Below are positions 55,150 through 64,000 of a stretch of DNA of 64,000 nt, piece after piece; position 1 is the first letter of the stretch; each line of letters starts with the position of its first letter. Position numbers and translations under genes: made by a program. This stretch comes from Alkaliphilus pronyensis. GTDB lineage: Bacteria; Bacillota; Clostridia; Peptostreptococcales; Natronincolaceae. Below the pieces are notes generated by a model. That model saw nothing but the letters and a program-made list of their open reading frames with translations, was not told the DNA's origin and searched no databases. The stretch spans positions 1 through 64,000 of the forward strand of contig NZ_WBZC01000014.1 in the NCBI RefSeq assembly GCF_009017275.1, given 5' to 3'.

Positions 55150-55274
55150 TACACAGTTATAGTTTCTACTTTTATCTCAGCTGCGTTACTAACACCTGCT
55201 TTTTTAGAGGGATATAAGTACCGCCACGCCTTGTAACAAGTGGAACTATAGTTCAGGTGGAGTCAAAGCTCCAT
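55150..55274 (-). ncRNA. Structured region between mgsA and its terminator (possible small RNA or 3' element)
   Basis: Read on the minus strand, this non-coding stretch contains several stems: ATGGAG/CTCCAC directly after the mgsA stop, GAACTATAGTTC, CCAC-CTTG-TAA-CAAG-TGG, and GTTAC with GTAAC further down. A terminator follows at 55124-55148. No reading frame of note. This looks like a folded RNA, either a processed 3' end or a separate small RNA. No promoter is clear. Function unknown. Confidence 0.4.
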
Positions 55275-55679
55275 CTAAACTAAGTTTTCTTTATATAATC
55301 TCCACTCTAGGTCACCCCGCTCTAATCCACGAATCAGTAATTCTCCTGTAGCAATGTTAGTTGCAACGGGTATCATATGAACATCACAAAGTCGTATGAG
55401 GGCCTGTATATCTGGTTCATGGGGTTGTGCTGTCATAGGGTCTCTTAAGAAGATTACCATATCTATACCACCCTTTGCAATTTCAGCACCTATTTGTTGA
55501 TCTCCTCCCAATGGACCAGATTGAAATGTATTAACCGAAAGAGAAGAAGCCTCCATAATTCGTTTCCCAGTAGTGCCGGTAGCAAACAGTGTATGCTTTT
55601 TTAGTATGTTTTCATAGGCTATAACAAAGTTTATCATTAAGTCCTTTTTTTTATCATGTGCAATTAATGCAACATTCAT
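55275..55679 (-). CDS. mgsA: Methylglyoxal synthase
   Basis: Converts dihydroxyacetone phosphate to methylglyoxal, bypassing lower glycolysis. 134 residues. [30 protein letters not shown] and [20 protein letters not shown] are conserved; the catalytic residues correspond to D60, D80, H87 and D90. Last of the minCDE-mgsA group; 18 bp after minE. Confidence 0.97.
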   Translation of the reverse strand: MNVALIAHDKKKDLMINFVIAYENILKKHTLFATGTTGKRIMEASSLSVNTFQSGPLGGDQQIGAEIAKGGIDMVIFLRDPMTAQPHEPDIQALIRLCDVHMIPVATNIATGELLIRGLERGDLEWRLYKENLV

Positions 55680-55696
55680 ATATCAAACCTCCAGAA

Positions 55697-55981
55697 TTAA
55701 TCACGATATCTATCCTTCATTTTTCTGATTGGAATATTTGCAACTAAAGCAGGAATAGAGGTTTCATCTATTTCTCTTTTAGTTTTGGTTATTTTTATTT
55801 CTAATCCTTCTTCATCAATTTCCATGTAATCTGAAATAACCTTAATTATATCACCCTTCACCATCTCAAGAAAGTGAGGAGAGCAGTTGGTTCTGTCATG
55901 CACCAGCACCAATTTAAGTCTTTCCTTAGCTACGTTTTTACTTGTTCCACTGTCTTTACCAAAAAATTTAAATAGATCCAT
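55697..55981 (-). CDS. minE: Cell division topological specificity factor MinE
   Basis: 94 residues. An amphipathic N-terminus (MDLFKFFGK), the MinD-contact segment KNVAKERLKLVLVHDRTNCS and the acidic beta-rich dimer domain are present. Its presence indicates an E. coli-like oscillating Min system rather than the DivIVA/MinJ type of Bacillus, as in many clostridia. Confidence 0.95.
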   Translation of the reverse strand: MDLFKFFGKDSGTSKNVAKERLKLVLVHDRTNCSPHFLEMVKGDIIKVISDYMEIDEEGLEIKITKTKREIDETSIPALVANIPIRKMKDRYRD

Positions 55982-56003
55982 GATATCTCCCCCTCTCGGC
56001 TAT

Positions 56004-56798
56004 TTATTTTAATCCAAAAATCCTTCTTAGCTTAGAAACAAAACCATCCTCTGTCTCCATATTCATAAATGGTACTTCCTCACCAATAATTCTTCTTGTT
56101 ATATTTCTATAGGCTTGTCCAGCCAGTGAGTTATTATCTATTACTACTGGCTCTCCTTTATTTGTAGATATAACGATAGACTCATCATCTGGTACAACAC
56201 CAAGTAGATCAATAGCAAGAATATCAATCATATCCTCGATATTCATCATGTCACCCCTTTTAACCATATCAATTCTAATTCTATTGATAATTAATAGGGG
56301 ATTTCTTAGCTCTGCTGCCTCCAATAAACCAATAATTCTATCGGCATCTCTAACAGCAGATATTTCAGGGGTTGTTACAACAATAGCTTTGTCTGCACCT
56401 GCTATAGCGTTTTTAAAGCCTTGCTCTATACCAGCCGGACAATCTATAATAATGTAGTCATAAAGCTCCTTTAGCTCTGTTGTAAGCTTTTGCATTTGCT
56501 CAGGTGTAACTGCATTTTTATCCCTTGTTTGTGCTGCTGGCAAAAGATATAACCCTTCAAATCTTTTATCCTTTATTAATGCTTGCTTTAACCTACAAAC
56601 ACCCTCTACAACATCTACAATATCATAAACAATACGGTTTTCTAGCCCCATAACCACGTCTAAATTTCTTAATCCAATATCAGCATCTACAACAACTGTT
56701 TTATAACCCATTTTTGCAAGTCCTGTTCCTATATTTGCAGTAGTAGTAGTTTTTCCTACTCCGCCTTTACCTGAAGTAACTACGATAACTTGTGACAT
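56004..56798 (-). CDS. minD: Septum-site determining protein MinD
   Basis: 264-residue ParA-type ATPase. Deviant Walker A TSGKGGVGKT at 8-17, DADIGLRNLD, and a C-terminal amphipathic helix (GFVSKLRRIFGLK) that binds membrane. Recruits MinC; displaced by MinE. Confidence 0.97.
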   Translation of the reverse strand: MSQVIVVTSGKGGVGKTTTTANIGTGLAKMGYKTVVVDADIGLRNLDVVMGLENRIVYDIVDVVEGVCRLKQALIKDKRFEGLYLLPAAQTRDKNAVTPEQMQKLTTELKELYDYIIIDCPAGIEQGFKNAIAGADKAIVVTTPEISAVRDADRIIGLLEAAELRNPLLIINRIRIDMVKRGDMMNIEDMIDILAIDLLGVVPDDESIVISTNKGEPVVIDNNSLAGQAYRNITRRIIGEEVPFMNMETEDGFVSKLRRIFGLK

Positions 56799-56821
56799 TT
56801 ATTTACCCCCTATTCATTTAC

Positions 56822-57454
56822 TTAGTTTTGCTTTCTAATTAAGAACGGCTCTATACAAACCATATTGTCTTTAATATATGCTTGTTCTGGTGTAAGGGGC
56901 TTTTCATACTCCCCATCTGGTGCACGGGTAATGACATCGGCTATTCTTAGTTGGGTTGGGTCTAAATAAATAGCAGCTACACGAGCGTTTTTGTTGCCAT
57001 CGCCACCAGCGTGGGCTATACCCCTTAAGCTTCCCATAACAATAATATTTCCCAGTGCTATTACTTCAGCTCCTGGATTAACATCACCTAAAATAACTAA
57101 GTTTCCTTTAATATGAAGTTTTTGTCCCGAACGAACAGTACCGTAATGAAACCTAGTAATACCCTCATGAATACCATCAAATACTTGGTTTATATTAAGG
57201 ATTGGAGAAGCCTCCTCCATATTAACACACATGTGATATCTATTTGACATTATTTCACTTAATTCTACCTTCTCATCAGACGACAAAGTATCACAGTGAA
57301 TATCAAGAATCTTAGCTCCCTTAAAAAATGATTTAGAGTCCTCAAGCTTATCAACCAGTAGCTTTTTAATGGTCTGAAAATCTATTTCAGGTTTAATTTG
57401 TATATAAATACCTTTTTTGGTTCCCTTAAATTCAATTATGTTGTCCTGATGCAT
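56822..57454 (-). CDS. minC: Septum-site determining protein MinC
   Basis: 210 residues: an N-terminal FtsZ-inhibiting domain (about 5-100) and a C-terminal beta-helix that binds MinD (VILGDVNPGAEVIALGNIIV, then GSLRGIAHAGGDGN). Normal length. First gene of minCDE. Confidence 0.95.
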   Translation of the reverse strand: MHQDNIIEFKGTKKGIYIQIKPEIDFQTIKKLLVDKLEDSKSFFKGAKILDIHCDTLSSDEKVELSEIMSNRYHMCVNMEEASPILNINQVFDGIHEGITRFHYGTVRSGQKLHIKGNLVILGDVNPGAEVIALGNIIVMGSLRGIAHAGGDGNKNARVAAIYLDPTQLRIADVITRAPDGEYEKPLTPEQAYIKDNMVCIEPFLIRKQN

Positions 57455-57570
57455 TAACTCCTACCTCCAGCAAAACTTACTATCTATTACCCACTATTTA
57501 AGATTCTCCATTATTAGTTGAAATCCTGCAAATCTATTAAAAAAAACTAGGTACTATAGTATCAAATAAA

Positions 57571-57608
57571 AAAAGACAACGGCTCCTTATAAATACCAGT
57601 TGTCTTTT
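57571..57608 (-). terminator. Terminator of the mre-mrdA operon
   Basis: AAAAGACAAC/GTTGTCTTTT (10 bp) with a further GG/CC pairing inside, followed on the minus strand by TTTTTTTATTTG-like sequence. It lies 12 bp past the mrdA stop. minCDE must then start from its own promoter in the 57455-57570 gap; none is convincing. Confidence 0.85.
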
Positions 57609-57619
57609 ATTAAAATTAC

Positions 57620-60520
57620 TTATCTAGTCATATAATTACCCATAAAATCCTTGTTTTTATTATTATCATCAATATTTAACCCCATATACTCTGCAACAAT
57701 TTCTCTAAATATTGGGGCACCATATCCACCTGAGCCACCTTGAAAAATCAGAACTGATATTGCAATTTCTGGGTCTTTATAGGGTGCAAAGCCAGTAAAC
57801 CATGCATAGTTATCATAGTCTTCTTTATAGCTGTCTAAATCAATGTTTTTTAATCTTGGATTCAGCTTCTTAATAGCTTCCCTCATGACGTAGGCATCAT
57901 CTTTATACTTGCTATTACTGCTATCTTCCTGTCTTAACTCATCCATCTTAGCTTCAACAGCTTCTTCAGTAACACCAAAATTTCTAAAATGTCTTTGGAG
58001 GTATTCTACCTCATCTATGGGAGGTATCTTGCCTGACCGTTGAGCAGTACCAGTCTTAACGGCTACCTCTATAGGGAAGCGTTTAAAATAGTTTCTTGCT
58101 GTCCCTATACCTGTTGAAACCTCGTACATTCCCCTATGGATATGGTTTAGATTATCGTAATCCTTTAATTGAACCCGTTCAATCAGCTTTGGTGAGTTTT
58201 CCTTTATAATTTCTCCATCGTTACTTTGTATTTTATCTAATAGGGTTGTTTTATAACGATAGCCACCATTGGCAAGGGTCATCATATAGCTGTTCATTTG
58301 TATCGGTGTATAGGAATGCTCTCCTTGTCCAATAGAAAAGTTCATGGTGTCAGCTATGCTCCATCTTGCCTGTATATAATAATTGTACTTAATTATGTCG
58401 GTAAATAAATTAGCTTTATCAGCTTTTATACCTTGCTCAACTAGCCTATTATACAGTTCTCCCCTTGATGGATTCTCCTCTGTCCAGTCTATAATTCTTG
58501 TAATTAATTCTTCAATTGATTCCTTCTTTAATGCTACTACAGTGCCGTCAAGATCATCTATAGTTATTAATCGGGTTAAATGTCTTTTTAAAAGGGCTTT
58601 AATAGTGCTGGTTTTGTTTTCTAGGCTTGGTACTCCCCCTGATCTTTCTCTAGGGATATCTATTTCTATACCTGTTCTATCATTTAAACCAAATCTATTT
58701 GTATAGTCAATCATGGTTTCTACATTCATAGGTACTGGCAATGGTCTATTTGCACCGTAATCATAGCCAGTTCCTAGAGAGTAAAAATAATAGTTGTTTG
58801 AATCAGCTATAGCCTTATACAGGTCTTGATAGCCTGCTGTTGTTCGATACATATTCCATCTCCAGTTACCAAAGGAGTGACCACCCACCTGTATAAAGCC
58901 TTTATCTAGTATTTTATAGTTTGGACTTAGTCCTTGCTCTAGTGCCGCCAAGCCAACTAACATTTTATAGGTAGAGCCAGGCTGCACTGCTGTACTTAAT
59001 GCAATATTAGTTAAGGGTCTAGGGGCTAAAGGATCCCTTTCATTTTCAGGCATTAGACTTTGCCAGTCCATCATGCTTATGCCAGTTGCAAACAAATTGG
59101 GATCATATGAGGGATAATTTGCTAATGCCAATAATTGTCCAGTATTTACATCTGTTACAACTGTAGAGCCAGAGGTGGCATTCTTTTTAGGACCATCTGT
59201 ACCAGCTAATTTATCCTTACCCCATTTAGTTTCATATACTCCTCCCTCTTGTACTGTATATAAAACCTCCTTTAATACCTCTTCAGCTTTTTTTTGAATA
59301 TTTATATCTATGGTAAGATGCAGTGTGTTTCCTGGTATTGGTTCAACCTTTTCAAGGACTTCTATTAGCCTGCCCTTTGAGTCTACTACCACCTTTTCAT
59401 AACCATCTTTTCCCTTAAGATATTCCTCAAACTTCTGTTCGATACCGGTTTTACCTATAATATCTCCTGGAAAATAGCCCAATTCATTAATATACTTGTC
59501 AATTTCAGATTGCTGGGATATTTTACCTAGGGTACCTAATATATGGGCAGCTGTTTCCCCTTCAGGATAATATCTAATAGGCTCCACTGCCACATTTATA
59601 CCTGGTAGATCCATAATGTTTTCTTCTATTTGAACAACCGATTGATGGGACACATCTTGAGCAATTCTTATTGGATGATATTGAAGGTATCCTGGTTTAC
59701 TTAGCTGCTCCTTTACAACCATAATTTTTCTAGCATCTTCATTTGAAAAATCCTCTGGTATTTTATATATATCTTCCTTTACCTTTAGAAATGCTTCCTC
59801 AGCAGTAATATTGAAGTCATCTATTTTATGGCTTTGTAACCAATTTTCCTTTTTCATTTCCTCTGTATATTTCCAAGTACGAATTGAGATAGGTACAGTT
59901 AAATATTGAAGCAGCTGCTGTTGAGCCTTAAGACCAAGTTCACTGGCTGCCTCTTGATGGTTTTCATCATTTACCCAAACAGAAAAGGTTTCAGCAGCCT
60001 TATCTATTTCTTGTAGATTATAGTCTGCCATCCAATTTTCTATCTCTGGTACATCAAAGGCTTCACCTAATAAGAAAAAGGCTTCGGCTGCATTCTTGGC
60101 ATCCTGTAGATTATTATCCTTTTTCCACTCTTCTATTTCTTCATCGTATGTGAAAATATATTTTTGGCTCTCATCTAATATTATTGGAAATTCATCAATG
60201 TATCTATCGTTGTTGGCCTCAAGTGTTTTGATAATCTCCAGTGCAACATCATTAATTTTATCCTCAACAACTTCATTTTTAATGAACTGAACAGTGAAGC
60301 TGGGTCTATTCCCTGCCAATAATCTGCCATACCTATCACGTATTTCACCTCTAGGTGCAGTTAATGGAATACTTTTAAAAATTCTGTTTTCTGCTAGCTC
60401 ACGATAGTTTTCCCCCTCCACTATCATTATTGATGCTAATCTGAAGGTAATTATTGTAATCACAATAAAAAAAGCTATTAATGTAATTGTATAGCGATCC
60501 TTAAGTTTTTGTGAAAGCAT
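57620..60520 (-). CDS. mrdA: Penicillin-binding protein 2 with three large insertions
   Basis: Elongasome transpeptidase. 966 residues: one membrane helix (about 12-34), an N-terminal pedestal with RGEIRDRYGRLLA, and a transpeptidase domain with the three active-site motifs S516-T-Y-K519, S574-N-N576 and K822-T-G824. Three helical insertions enlarge it: about 130-275 in the pedestal (with a repeated NLQxxxKAAExF-like pattern), about 633-722 between SxN and KTG, and about 828-905 after KTG. Bacillus PbpA has 716 residues; clostridial PBP2 proteins are often longer. It is last in the mreBCD operon. Confidence 0.94.
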   Translation of the reverse strand: MLSQKLKDRYTITLIAFFIVITIITFRLASIMIVEGENYRELAENRIFKSIPLTAPRGEIRDRYGRLLAGNRPSFTVQFIKNEVVEDKINDVALEIIKTLEANNDRYIDEFPIILDESQKYIFTYDEEIEEWKKDNNLQDAKNAAEAFFLLGEAFDVPEIENWMADYNLQEIDKAAETFSVWVNDENHQEAASELGLKAQQQLLQYLTVPISIRTWKYTEEMKKENWLQSHKIDDFNITAEEAFLKVKEDIYKIPEDFSNEDARKIMVVKEQLSKPGYLQYHPIRIAQDVSHQSVVQIEENIMDLPGINVAVEPIRYYPEGETAAHILGTLGKISQQSEIDKYINELGYFPGDIIGKTGIEQKFEEYLKGKDGYEKVVVDSKGRLIEVLEKVEPIPGNTLHLTIDINIQKKAEEVLKEVLYTVQEGGVYETKWGKDKLAGTDGPKKNATSGSTVVTDVNTGQLLALANYPSYDPNLFATGISMMDWQSLMPENERDPLAPRPLTNIALSTAVQPGSTYKMLVGLAALEQGLSPNYKILDKGFIQVGGHSFGNWRWNMYRTTAGYQDLYKAIADSNNYYFYSLGTGYDYGANRPLPVPMNVETMIDYTNRFGLNDRTGIEIDIPRERSGGVPSLENKTSTIKALLKRHLTRLITIDDLDGTVVALKKESIEELITRIIDWTEENPSRGELYNRLVEQGIKADKANLFTDIIKYNYYIQARWSIADTMNFSIGQGEHSYTPIQMNSYMMTLANGGYRYKTTLLDKIQSNDGEIIKENSPKLIERVQLKDYDNLNHIHRGMYEVSTGIGTARNYFKRFPIEVAVKTGTAQRSGKIPPIDEVEYLQRHFRNFGVTEEAVEAKMDELRQEDSSNSKYKDDAYVMREAIKKLNPRLKNIDLDSYKEDYDNYAWFTGFAPYKDPEIAISVLIFQGGSGGYGAPIFREIVAEYMGLNIDDNNKNKDFMGNYMTR

Positions 60521-60539
60521 TTGGCATCATCATCCCGTA

Positions 60540-61037
60540 CTAATATCTTTTTTTCATTACTCTTGATCTAAACAGCTTTGACACGTATATATATATAATA
60601 ACTGAAATAAAAGCATTATATAAAGCCCCAATTAAAAGCATTTTCTTAATAATATCCAAAATATCTATTTGATAGCCCAGTAAAAAAATTAAAAGCATGT
60701 ATATACCTTCGTAAAAAATAGTTGCTAAAGCTGTTAAGGTAAATGGAACTAAAAGGTTATCTTTAAATAGATTTTTATTTATTGATCCTACAATATAGCC
60801 TGTTATCATAAAAACCATAGCATTAAGTCCAATTAGCCTCCCAAAAATAATATCCTGTAGTATTCCTACAAAAAAACCTATTAATGCCCCTTTGTTTTTT
60901 CCGCTGTAAATTGCTAAGGAGATTACTATAATTAAGGCAGTATTTGGTAATACATCTAAAACCTTAATATATTGAAATAAAGTTGATTGTAGTATTAAGT
61001 TTAAAACAATAATAAACCCTATAATAAGTACTTTCAC
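60540..61037 (-). CDS. mreD: Rod shape-determining protein MreD
   Basis: 165 residues with five to six membrane helices. ALIGFFVGILQDIIFGRLIG is the MreD signature. Joins MreC, PBP2 and RodA in the elongasome. GTG start behind GGGGAAG. Confidence 0.9.
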   Translation of the reverse strand: MKVLIIGFIIVLNLILQSTLFQYIKVLDVLPNTALIIVISLAIYSGKNKGALIGFFVGILQDIIFGRLIGLNAMVFMITGYIVGSINKNLFKDNLLVPFTLTALATIFYEGIYMLLIFLLGYQIDILDIIKKMLLIGALYNAFISVIIYIYVSKLFRSRVMKKRY

Positions 61038-61051
61038 TTTTTCTTCCCCTT

Positions 61052-61879
61052 TTATTTAGCTCCCATCACTAAAACCTTTGTTAGTCGCTTAAAATTAACT
61101 GCTGGATTAACCTGAATGGTTTTTAACAATTGATTACTGTTATTTTCTACTGCTGTAACCTCACCAATCATTATTCCTTCAGGATAAATGCCTATTCCAG
61201 AAGTAATCAGTTTATCACCAACCATTATTTCAGACAAATTATCGAAAACATAACCAGATAGTTCACTTGTTATGCTTCCAGAAATTATACCCTGTGTTTT
61301 ATTATCCCTTAATACTTGAAAGCTTACGGAGCTGTCATTGTCTACTATTGAAATAACCTTTGCCCAATTATCACCGGTTTCGAATACTCTCCCTACTAGC
61401 CCGTTAGAGGCTAAAACTATACTGTTTTTAGTTATGCCATGCTTTTCTCCAACATCTATTGTAAAAGTACTAAACCAATTTCCTGGAGCCTTACCGATAA
61501 TGTTAGCAGTTATGGGTTCATTTGTGTCCATATCATTTACATACCCTAGTGCAAACTTCAATCCCCTTAATTCTTCTAATTCATCCCTGTTTAATTCTGT
61601 TGAAATCAATTGCTTTTCTAGCTCTTCAACCCGTAATTTAAGGCTTTCATTCTCTCTAGTAATATTACCTATATTTACAAGCTTGCTAATATTGTCTCCA
61701 ACAATATTTATACCAGAGCTAAAGACCCCTTGAATAGGAGTAATGATGTTACCAACCCATTTTTCGATGGCAGATAGATTATTTCTTTGTCCAGTAGTAA
61801 GTCCCATTACAATAATGAGAATGATAGCGACAATCGCCACTATCATTGCTGTTCTATCCTTTTTACCTCTTTTGGACAT
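61052..61879 (-). CDS. mreC: Rod shape-determining protein MreC
   Basis: 275 residues from the chosen start: one membrane helix (about 13-31), a coiled coil (about 70-100) and the MreC beta domain, with ANIIGKAPGNWFSTFTIDVG and GLVGRVFETG. I place the start at the ATG at 61879, 6 nt after GGTG; upstream TTG and GTG codons are possible. It scaffolds the elongasome outside the membrane. Confidence 0.94.
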   Translation of the reverse strand: MSKRGKKDRTAMIVAIVAIILIIVMGLTTGQRNNLSAIEKWVGNIITPIQGVFSSGINIVGDNISKLVNIGNITRENESLKLRVEELEKQLISTELNRDELEELRGLKFALGYVNDMDTNEPITANIIGKAPGNWFSTFTIDVGEKHGITKNSIVLASNGLVGRVFETGDNWAKVISIVDNDSSVSFQVLRDNKTQGIISGSITSELSGYVFDNLSEIMVGDKLITSGIGIYPEGIMIGEVTAVENNSNQLLKTIQVNPAVNFKRLTKVLVMGAK

Positions 61880-61893
61880 GCTTTTCACCAACT

Positions 61894-62925
61894 TTATCCT
61901 AGTTTCTTTGGTGTTATTAATACTCTTTTTAGAGTATCTAATTCTTCAATGGTTTTACCGGTTCCCAGAACAACACAGTCAAGTGGTTCTTCTGCTATTC
62001 TAACTGGCATTCCAGTTTCTTTTCTTACTAAATTATCTAAGCCATCCAACAATGCTCCACCACCTGTAAGCATAATACCCATTTCCATTATATCAGCTGC
62101 AAGCTCTGGTGGTGTTTTTTCTAATGTATATTTTATAGCATCTATAATATGGCTAACTGGTTCATGTAAGGCATCCATTATTTCACTTGAAGTGACCTCT
62201 AATGTTTTTGGTAGTCCCGTAACTAGGTCTCTACCCCTTATAGCCATTTTTTCCTCCTTAGTTTTTGGAAAAGCTGAGCCTATGTTTATTTTCACTTCTT
62301 CAGCAGTTCTTTCCCCTATCATAAGATTATATTCTCTTTTTATATAGTGGATTATAGACTCATCTAACTCATCTCCACCAACCCGTATTGATTTTGCAGT
62401 TACAATACCACCTAGAGAAATAATTGCTACCTCTGTAGTTCCTCCACCAATATCAACAACCATACTACCGGTTGGCTCTTCAACTGGTAATCCAGCACCA
62501 ATTGCTGCCGCCATTGGCTCTTCTATTAAGTAAGCTTCACGGGCTCCAGCTTGATATGCTGCTTCCTCTACTGCTCTCTTCTCAACCTCTGTTACTCCTG
62601 ATGGAACACATACTACAACTCTAGGCTGAACAAGGGTTTTTCTCTTATAGGCTTTTCTTATAAAATATTTTAACATACTTTGAGTAACATCGAAATCGGC
62701 TATAACTCCATCCTTCATAGGCCTAACTGCAATTATATTTCCTGGAGTTCTACCAATCATTCTTTTAGCTTCCTCACCAACTGCCAGTACTGTCTTTGTG
62801 TCGTTTTGTATTGCCACTACAGATGGCTCACTTAGTACAATCCCTTTACCATGTACATATACCAAAGTATTAGCTGTTCCTAAATCTATTCCCATATCCT
62901 TAGAAAAAAAGTTGAATATTCCCAT
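61894..62925 (-). CDS. mreB: Rod shape-determining actin-like protein MreB
   Basis: 343 residues. [20 protein letters not shown] (phosphate 1), [20 protein letters not shown] (phosphate 2) and the adenosine motif [14 protein letters not shown] show the actin fold. The amphipathic N-terminus GIFNFFSK anchors it to the membrane. Start at 62925 after GGAGGG; an upstream ATG includes that site and is rejected. Confidence 0.97.
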   Translation of the reverse strand: MGIFNFFSKDMGIDLGTANTLVYVHGKGIVLSEPSVVAIQNDTKTVLAVGEEAKRMIGRTPGNIIAVRPMKDGVIADFDVTQSMLKYFIRKAYKRKTLVQPRVVVCVPSGVTEVEKRAVEEAAYQAGAREAYLIEEPMAAAIGAGLPVEEPTGSMVVDIGGGTTEVAIISLGGIVTAKSIRVGGDELDESIIHYIKREYNLMIGERTAEEVKINIGSAFPKTKEEKMAIRGRDLVTGLPKTLEVTSSEIMDALHEPVSHIIDAIKYTLEKTPPELAADIMEMGIMLTGGGALLDGLDNLVRKETGMPVRIAEEPLDCVVLGTGKTIEELDTLKRVLITPKKLG

Positions 62926-62952
62926 GTATATTGCTCCCTCCATATTATGTCT

Positions 62953-63651
62953 TTACATTAATGATTTTTCCTTTAAGCTAGTATAAACACCATCACCTAT
63001 AATAACATGATCTAATACCTTAATGCCTAATATACTGCCAGCTTCAATTAATCTATTTGTTATACTCACATCTTCACTGCTTGGACTAGGATCCCCACTT
63101 GGGTGGTTGTGGACTAGTATAATAGCTGATGAACTGCGCTTAATAGCTCGTACGAAAACCTCTCTTGGATGAACAATTGATGCATTTAAGCTACCAACTG
63201 ATATGTTTTCTACAGCAATTAATTCATGCTTTGTATTTAGCAATAGAATATTAAAATACTCCTTTTTATTATAACGCATTTCCTCCATCAGTAAAGCAGT
63301 TACATCTTCTGGGCTCTTTATTTTATAATTATTAGCCTTTGTAGTTAATGCTATACGCTTTCCAAGCTCAACTGCTGCAATTAGCTGTGATGATTTTGCT
63401 AATCCAATTCCTTTTATACAGCTAAGCTCTTCAACTGTACAATCGGTTAGGAATCTTAAGCCCTCTTTACTGTAGGATAGAATACTTTCCGCCAGAGAAA
63501 TAGCCGATTGTTCTTTAGAGCCAGTTGATAAGAGAATAGCAAGCAGCTCTGAATTAGATAGGTTCCTTGCACCTAATGACAGTAGCTTTTCTCTAGGACG
63601 TTGGTCTGGAGGTAAATTTTTTATTATTGCTTTACAACCATAGGTACTCAT
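62953..63651 (-). CDS. radC: RadC family JAMM-domain protein
   Basis: 232 residues: a helix-hairpin-helix region (about 60-100; CIKGIGLAKSSQLIAAVELG) and a JAB/MPN domain with H181, H183 and D194 in HNHPSGDPSPSSED. Despite the name its role in repair is unproven. Sits between maf and mreB, as in Bacillus and clostridia. Confidence 0.94.
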   Translation of the reverse strand: MSTYGCKAIIKNLPPDQRPREKLLSLGARNLSNSELLAILLSTGSKEQSAISLAESILSYSKEGLRFLTDCTVEELSCIKGIGLAKSSQLIAAVELGKRIALTTKANNYKIKSPEDVTALLMEEMRYNKKEYFNILLLNTKHELIAVENISVGSLNASIVHPREVFVRAIKRSSSAIILVHNHPSGDPSPSSEDVSITNRLIEAGSILGIKVLDHVIIGDGVYTSLKEKSLM

Positions 63652-63666
63652 TATTATCTCCTTTAA

Positions 63667-64000
63667 TCATCTCAATAGTTTAAAGCTAAATTTATCCTCT
63701 AGAGCTTCATTAAGCTTAAATAAGGGTAGTCCTACAACGTTAAAATAATCACCCTCAATTCTACTAACAAATAAGGAACCCCTCCCTTGTAATCCATAGG
63801 CCCCAGCCTTATCCATAGGCTCACCTGTAGAAATATAGGTTAGAATATCTTCTTCTGTTAGCTCTTTAAAAAATACTTTTGTAATTTCATACCCTGTAAA
63901 CTCAACCATAGAATAGGTTGATATTATTGAAAATCCTGTAATAACCCTATGACATCCTCCAGAAAGAGACTTTAGTATTTCATAGGCCTCCTTTTCATTT
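63667..64000 (-). CDS. maf: Maf-type nucleoside triphosphate pyrophosphatase (partial)
   Basis: Hydrolyses non-canonical or modified NTPs. Only the C-terminal about 110 codons lie in the window; the frame stays open to the window end and the start is outside. The visible part has [20 protein letters not shown] and [20 protein letters not shown], then NVVGLPL, all Maf features. Some Maf proteins are called septum formation inhibitors. First gene of the maf-radC-mre cluster. Confidence 0.92.
   Translation of the reverse strand, partial: NEKEAYEILKSLSGGCHRVITGFSIISTYSMVEFTGYEITKVFFKELTEEDILTYISTGEPMDKAGAYGLQGRGSLFVSRIEGDYFNVVGLPLFKLNEALEDKFSFKLLR

Noticed and set aside
55150-55274. Partial likeness to a T-box antiterminator (AAGGCGTGGCGGTAC) or to the end of an IS605-type element
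   Set aside because: The T-box core AGGGTGGTACCGCG is not matched, no downstream aminoacyl or amino-acid gene is controlled, and no TnpB-like reading frame is present.

Overview
The window is a gene-dense, low-GC chromosomal segment from a motile, spore-forming member of the Clostridia. Pointers are the long fla/che operon running into rpsB-tsf-pyrH, the SpoIVFA/SpoIVFB pair, CodY, HslUV, the Prp-type L27 start and strong AGGAGG ribosome binding sites. The short EF-Ts and a glutamate 2,3-aminomutase fit relatives of Alkaliphilus/Natronincola; that placement is an inference. Nearly all genes lie on the minus strand, so the biological order runs from the right end to the left. I see no tRNA or rRNA genes, CRISPR arrays, phage genes, transposase genes or defence genes.

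Right end (about 48.1-64.0 kb, read right to left): maf (partial), radC, mreBCD, mrdA (PBP2), minCDE, mgsA, spoIVFA, spoIVFB, a TIGR03960 radical SAM protein and its TIGR03936/DUF2344 partner, rng, then rplU-prp-rpmA behind an L21-type leader. These genes cover cell shape, septum placement, sporulation proteolysis and ribosome/RNA processing. The usual next gene, obg, is absent. In its place is a small palindromic repeat element flanked by two near-identical terminator hairpins, and then a convergent aminomutase gene.

Middle (about 36.2-48.0 kb): a plus-strand glutamate 2,3-aminomutase; minus-strand comM and a Nudix hydrolase; two plus-strand single genes (a cold-shock protein and a zinc-ribbon protein); then minus-strand plsC-like acyltransferase, dprA, topA, hslV, hslU and codY, closed by a strong terminator. 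trmFO and xerC, often found between topA and hslV in Firmicutes, are missing.

Left (about 2.5-35.6 kb): one uninterrupted flagellar/chemotaxis operon starting at a sigma-A-like promoter in front of flgB. It runs flgBC-fliEFGHIJ-motE-like-fliK-flgD-(TIGR02530)-flgE-flbD-motAB-fliLMY-cheY-fliOPQR-flhBAFG-pilZ-cheBAWCD-sigD-fapA, followed by three small genes. One of these resembles SwrB in position and layout and another carries only the non-catalytic front part of an MltG-like protein. It encodes the basal body, hook, export apparatus, motor and stator, the CheC/CheD/FliY adaptation branch, and the sigma factor for late genes. Flagellin, fliD, flgKL, flgM, cheR and receptors are not here. rpsB-tsf-pyrH closes the window, with a folded rpsB leader.

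Most of the window is conserved housekeeping DNA. The points worth a second look are the 125-bp repeat element, the aminomutase substrate assignment, the structured leaders and 3' regions, the small genes between fapA and rpsB, three large insertions in PBP2, and unusual motifs in the acyltransferase. I found no clear new multi-gene system.
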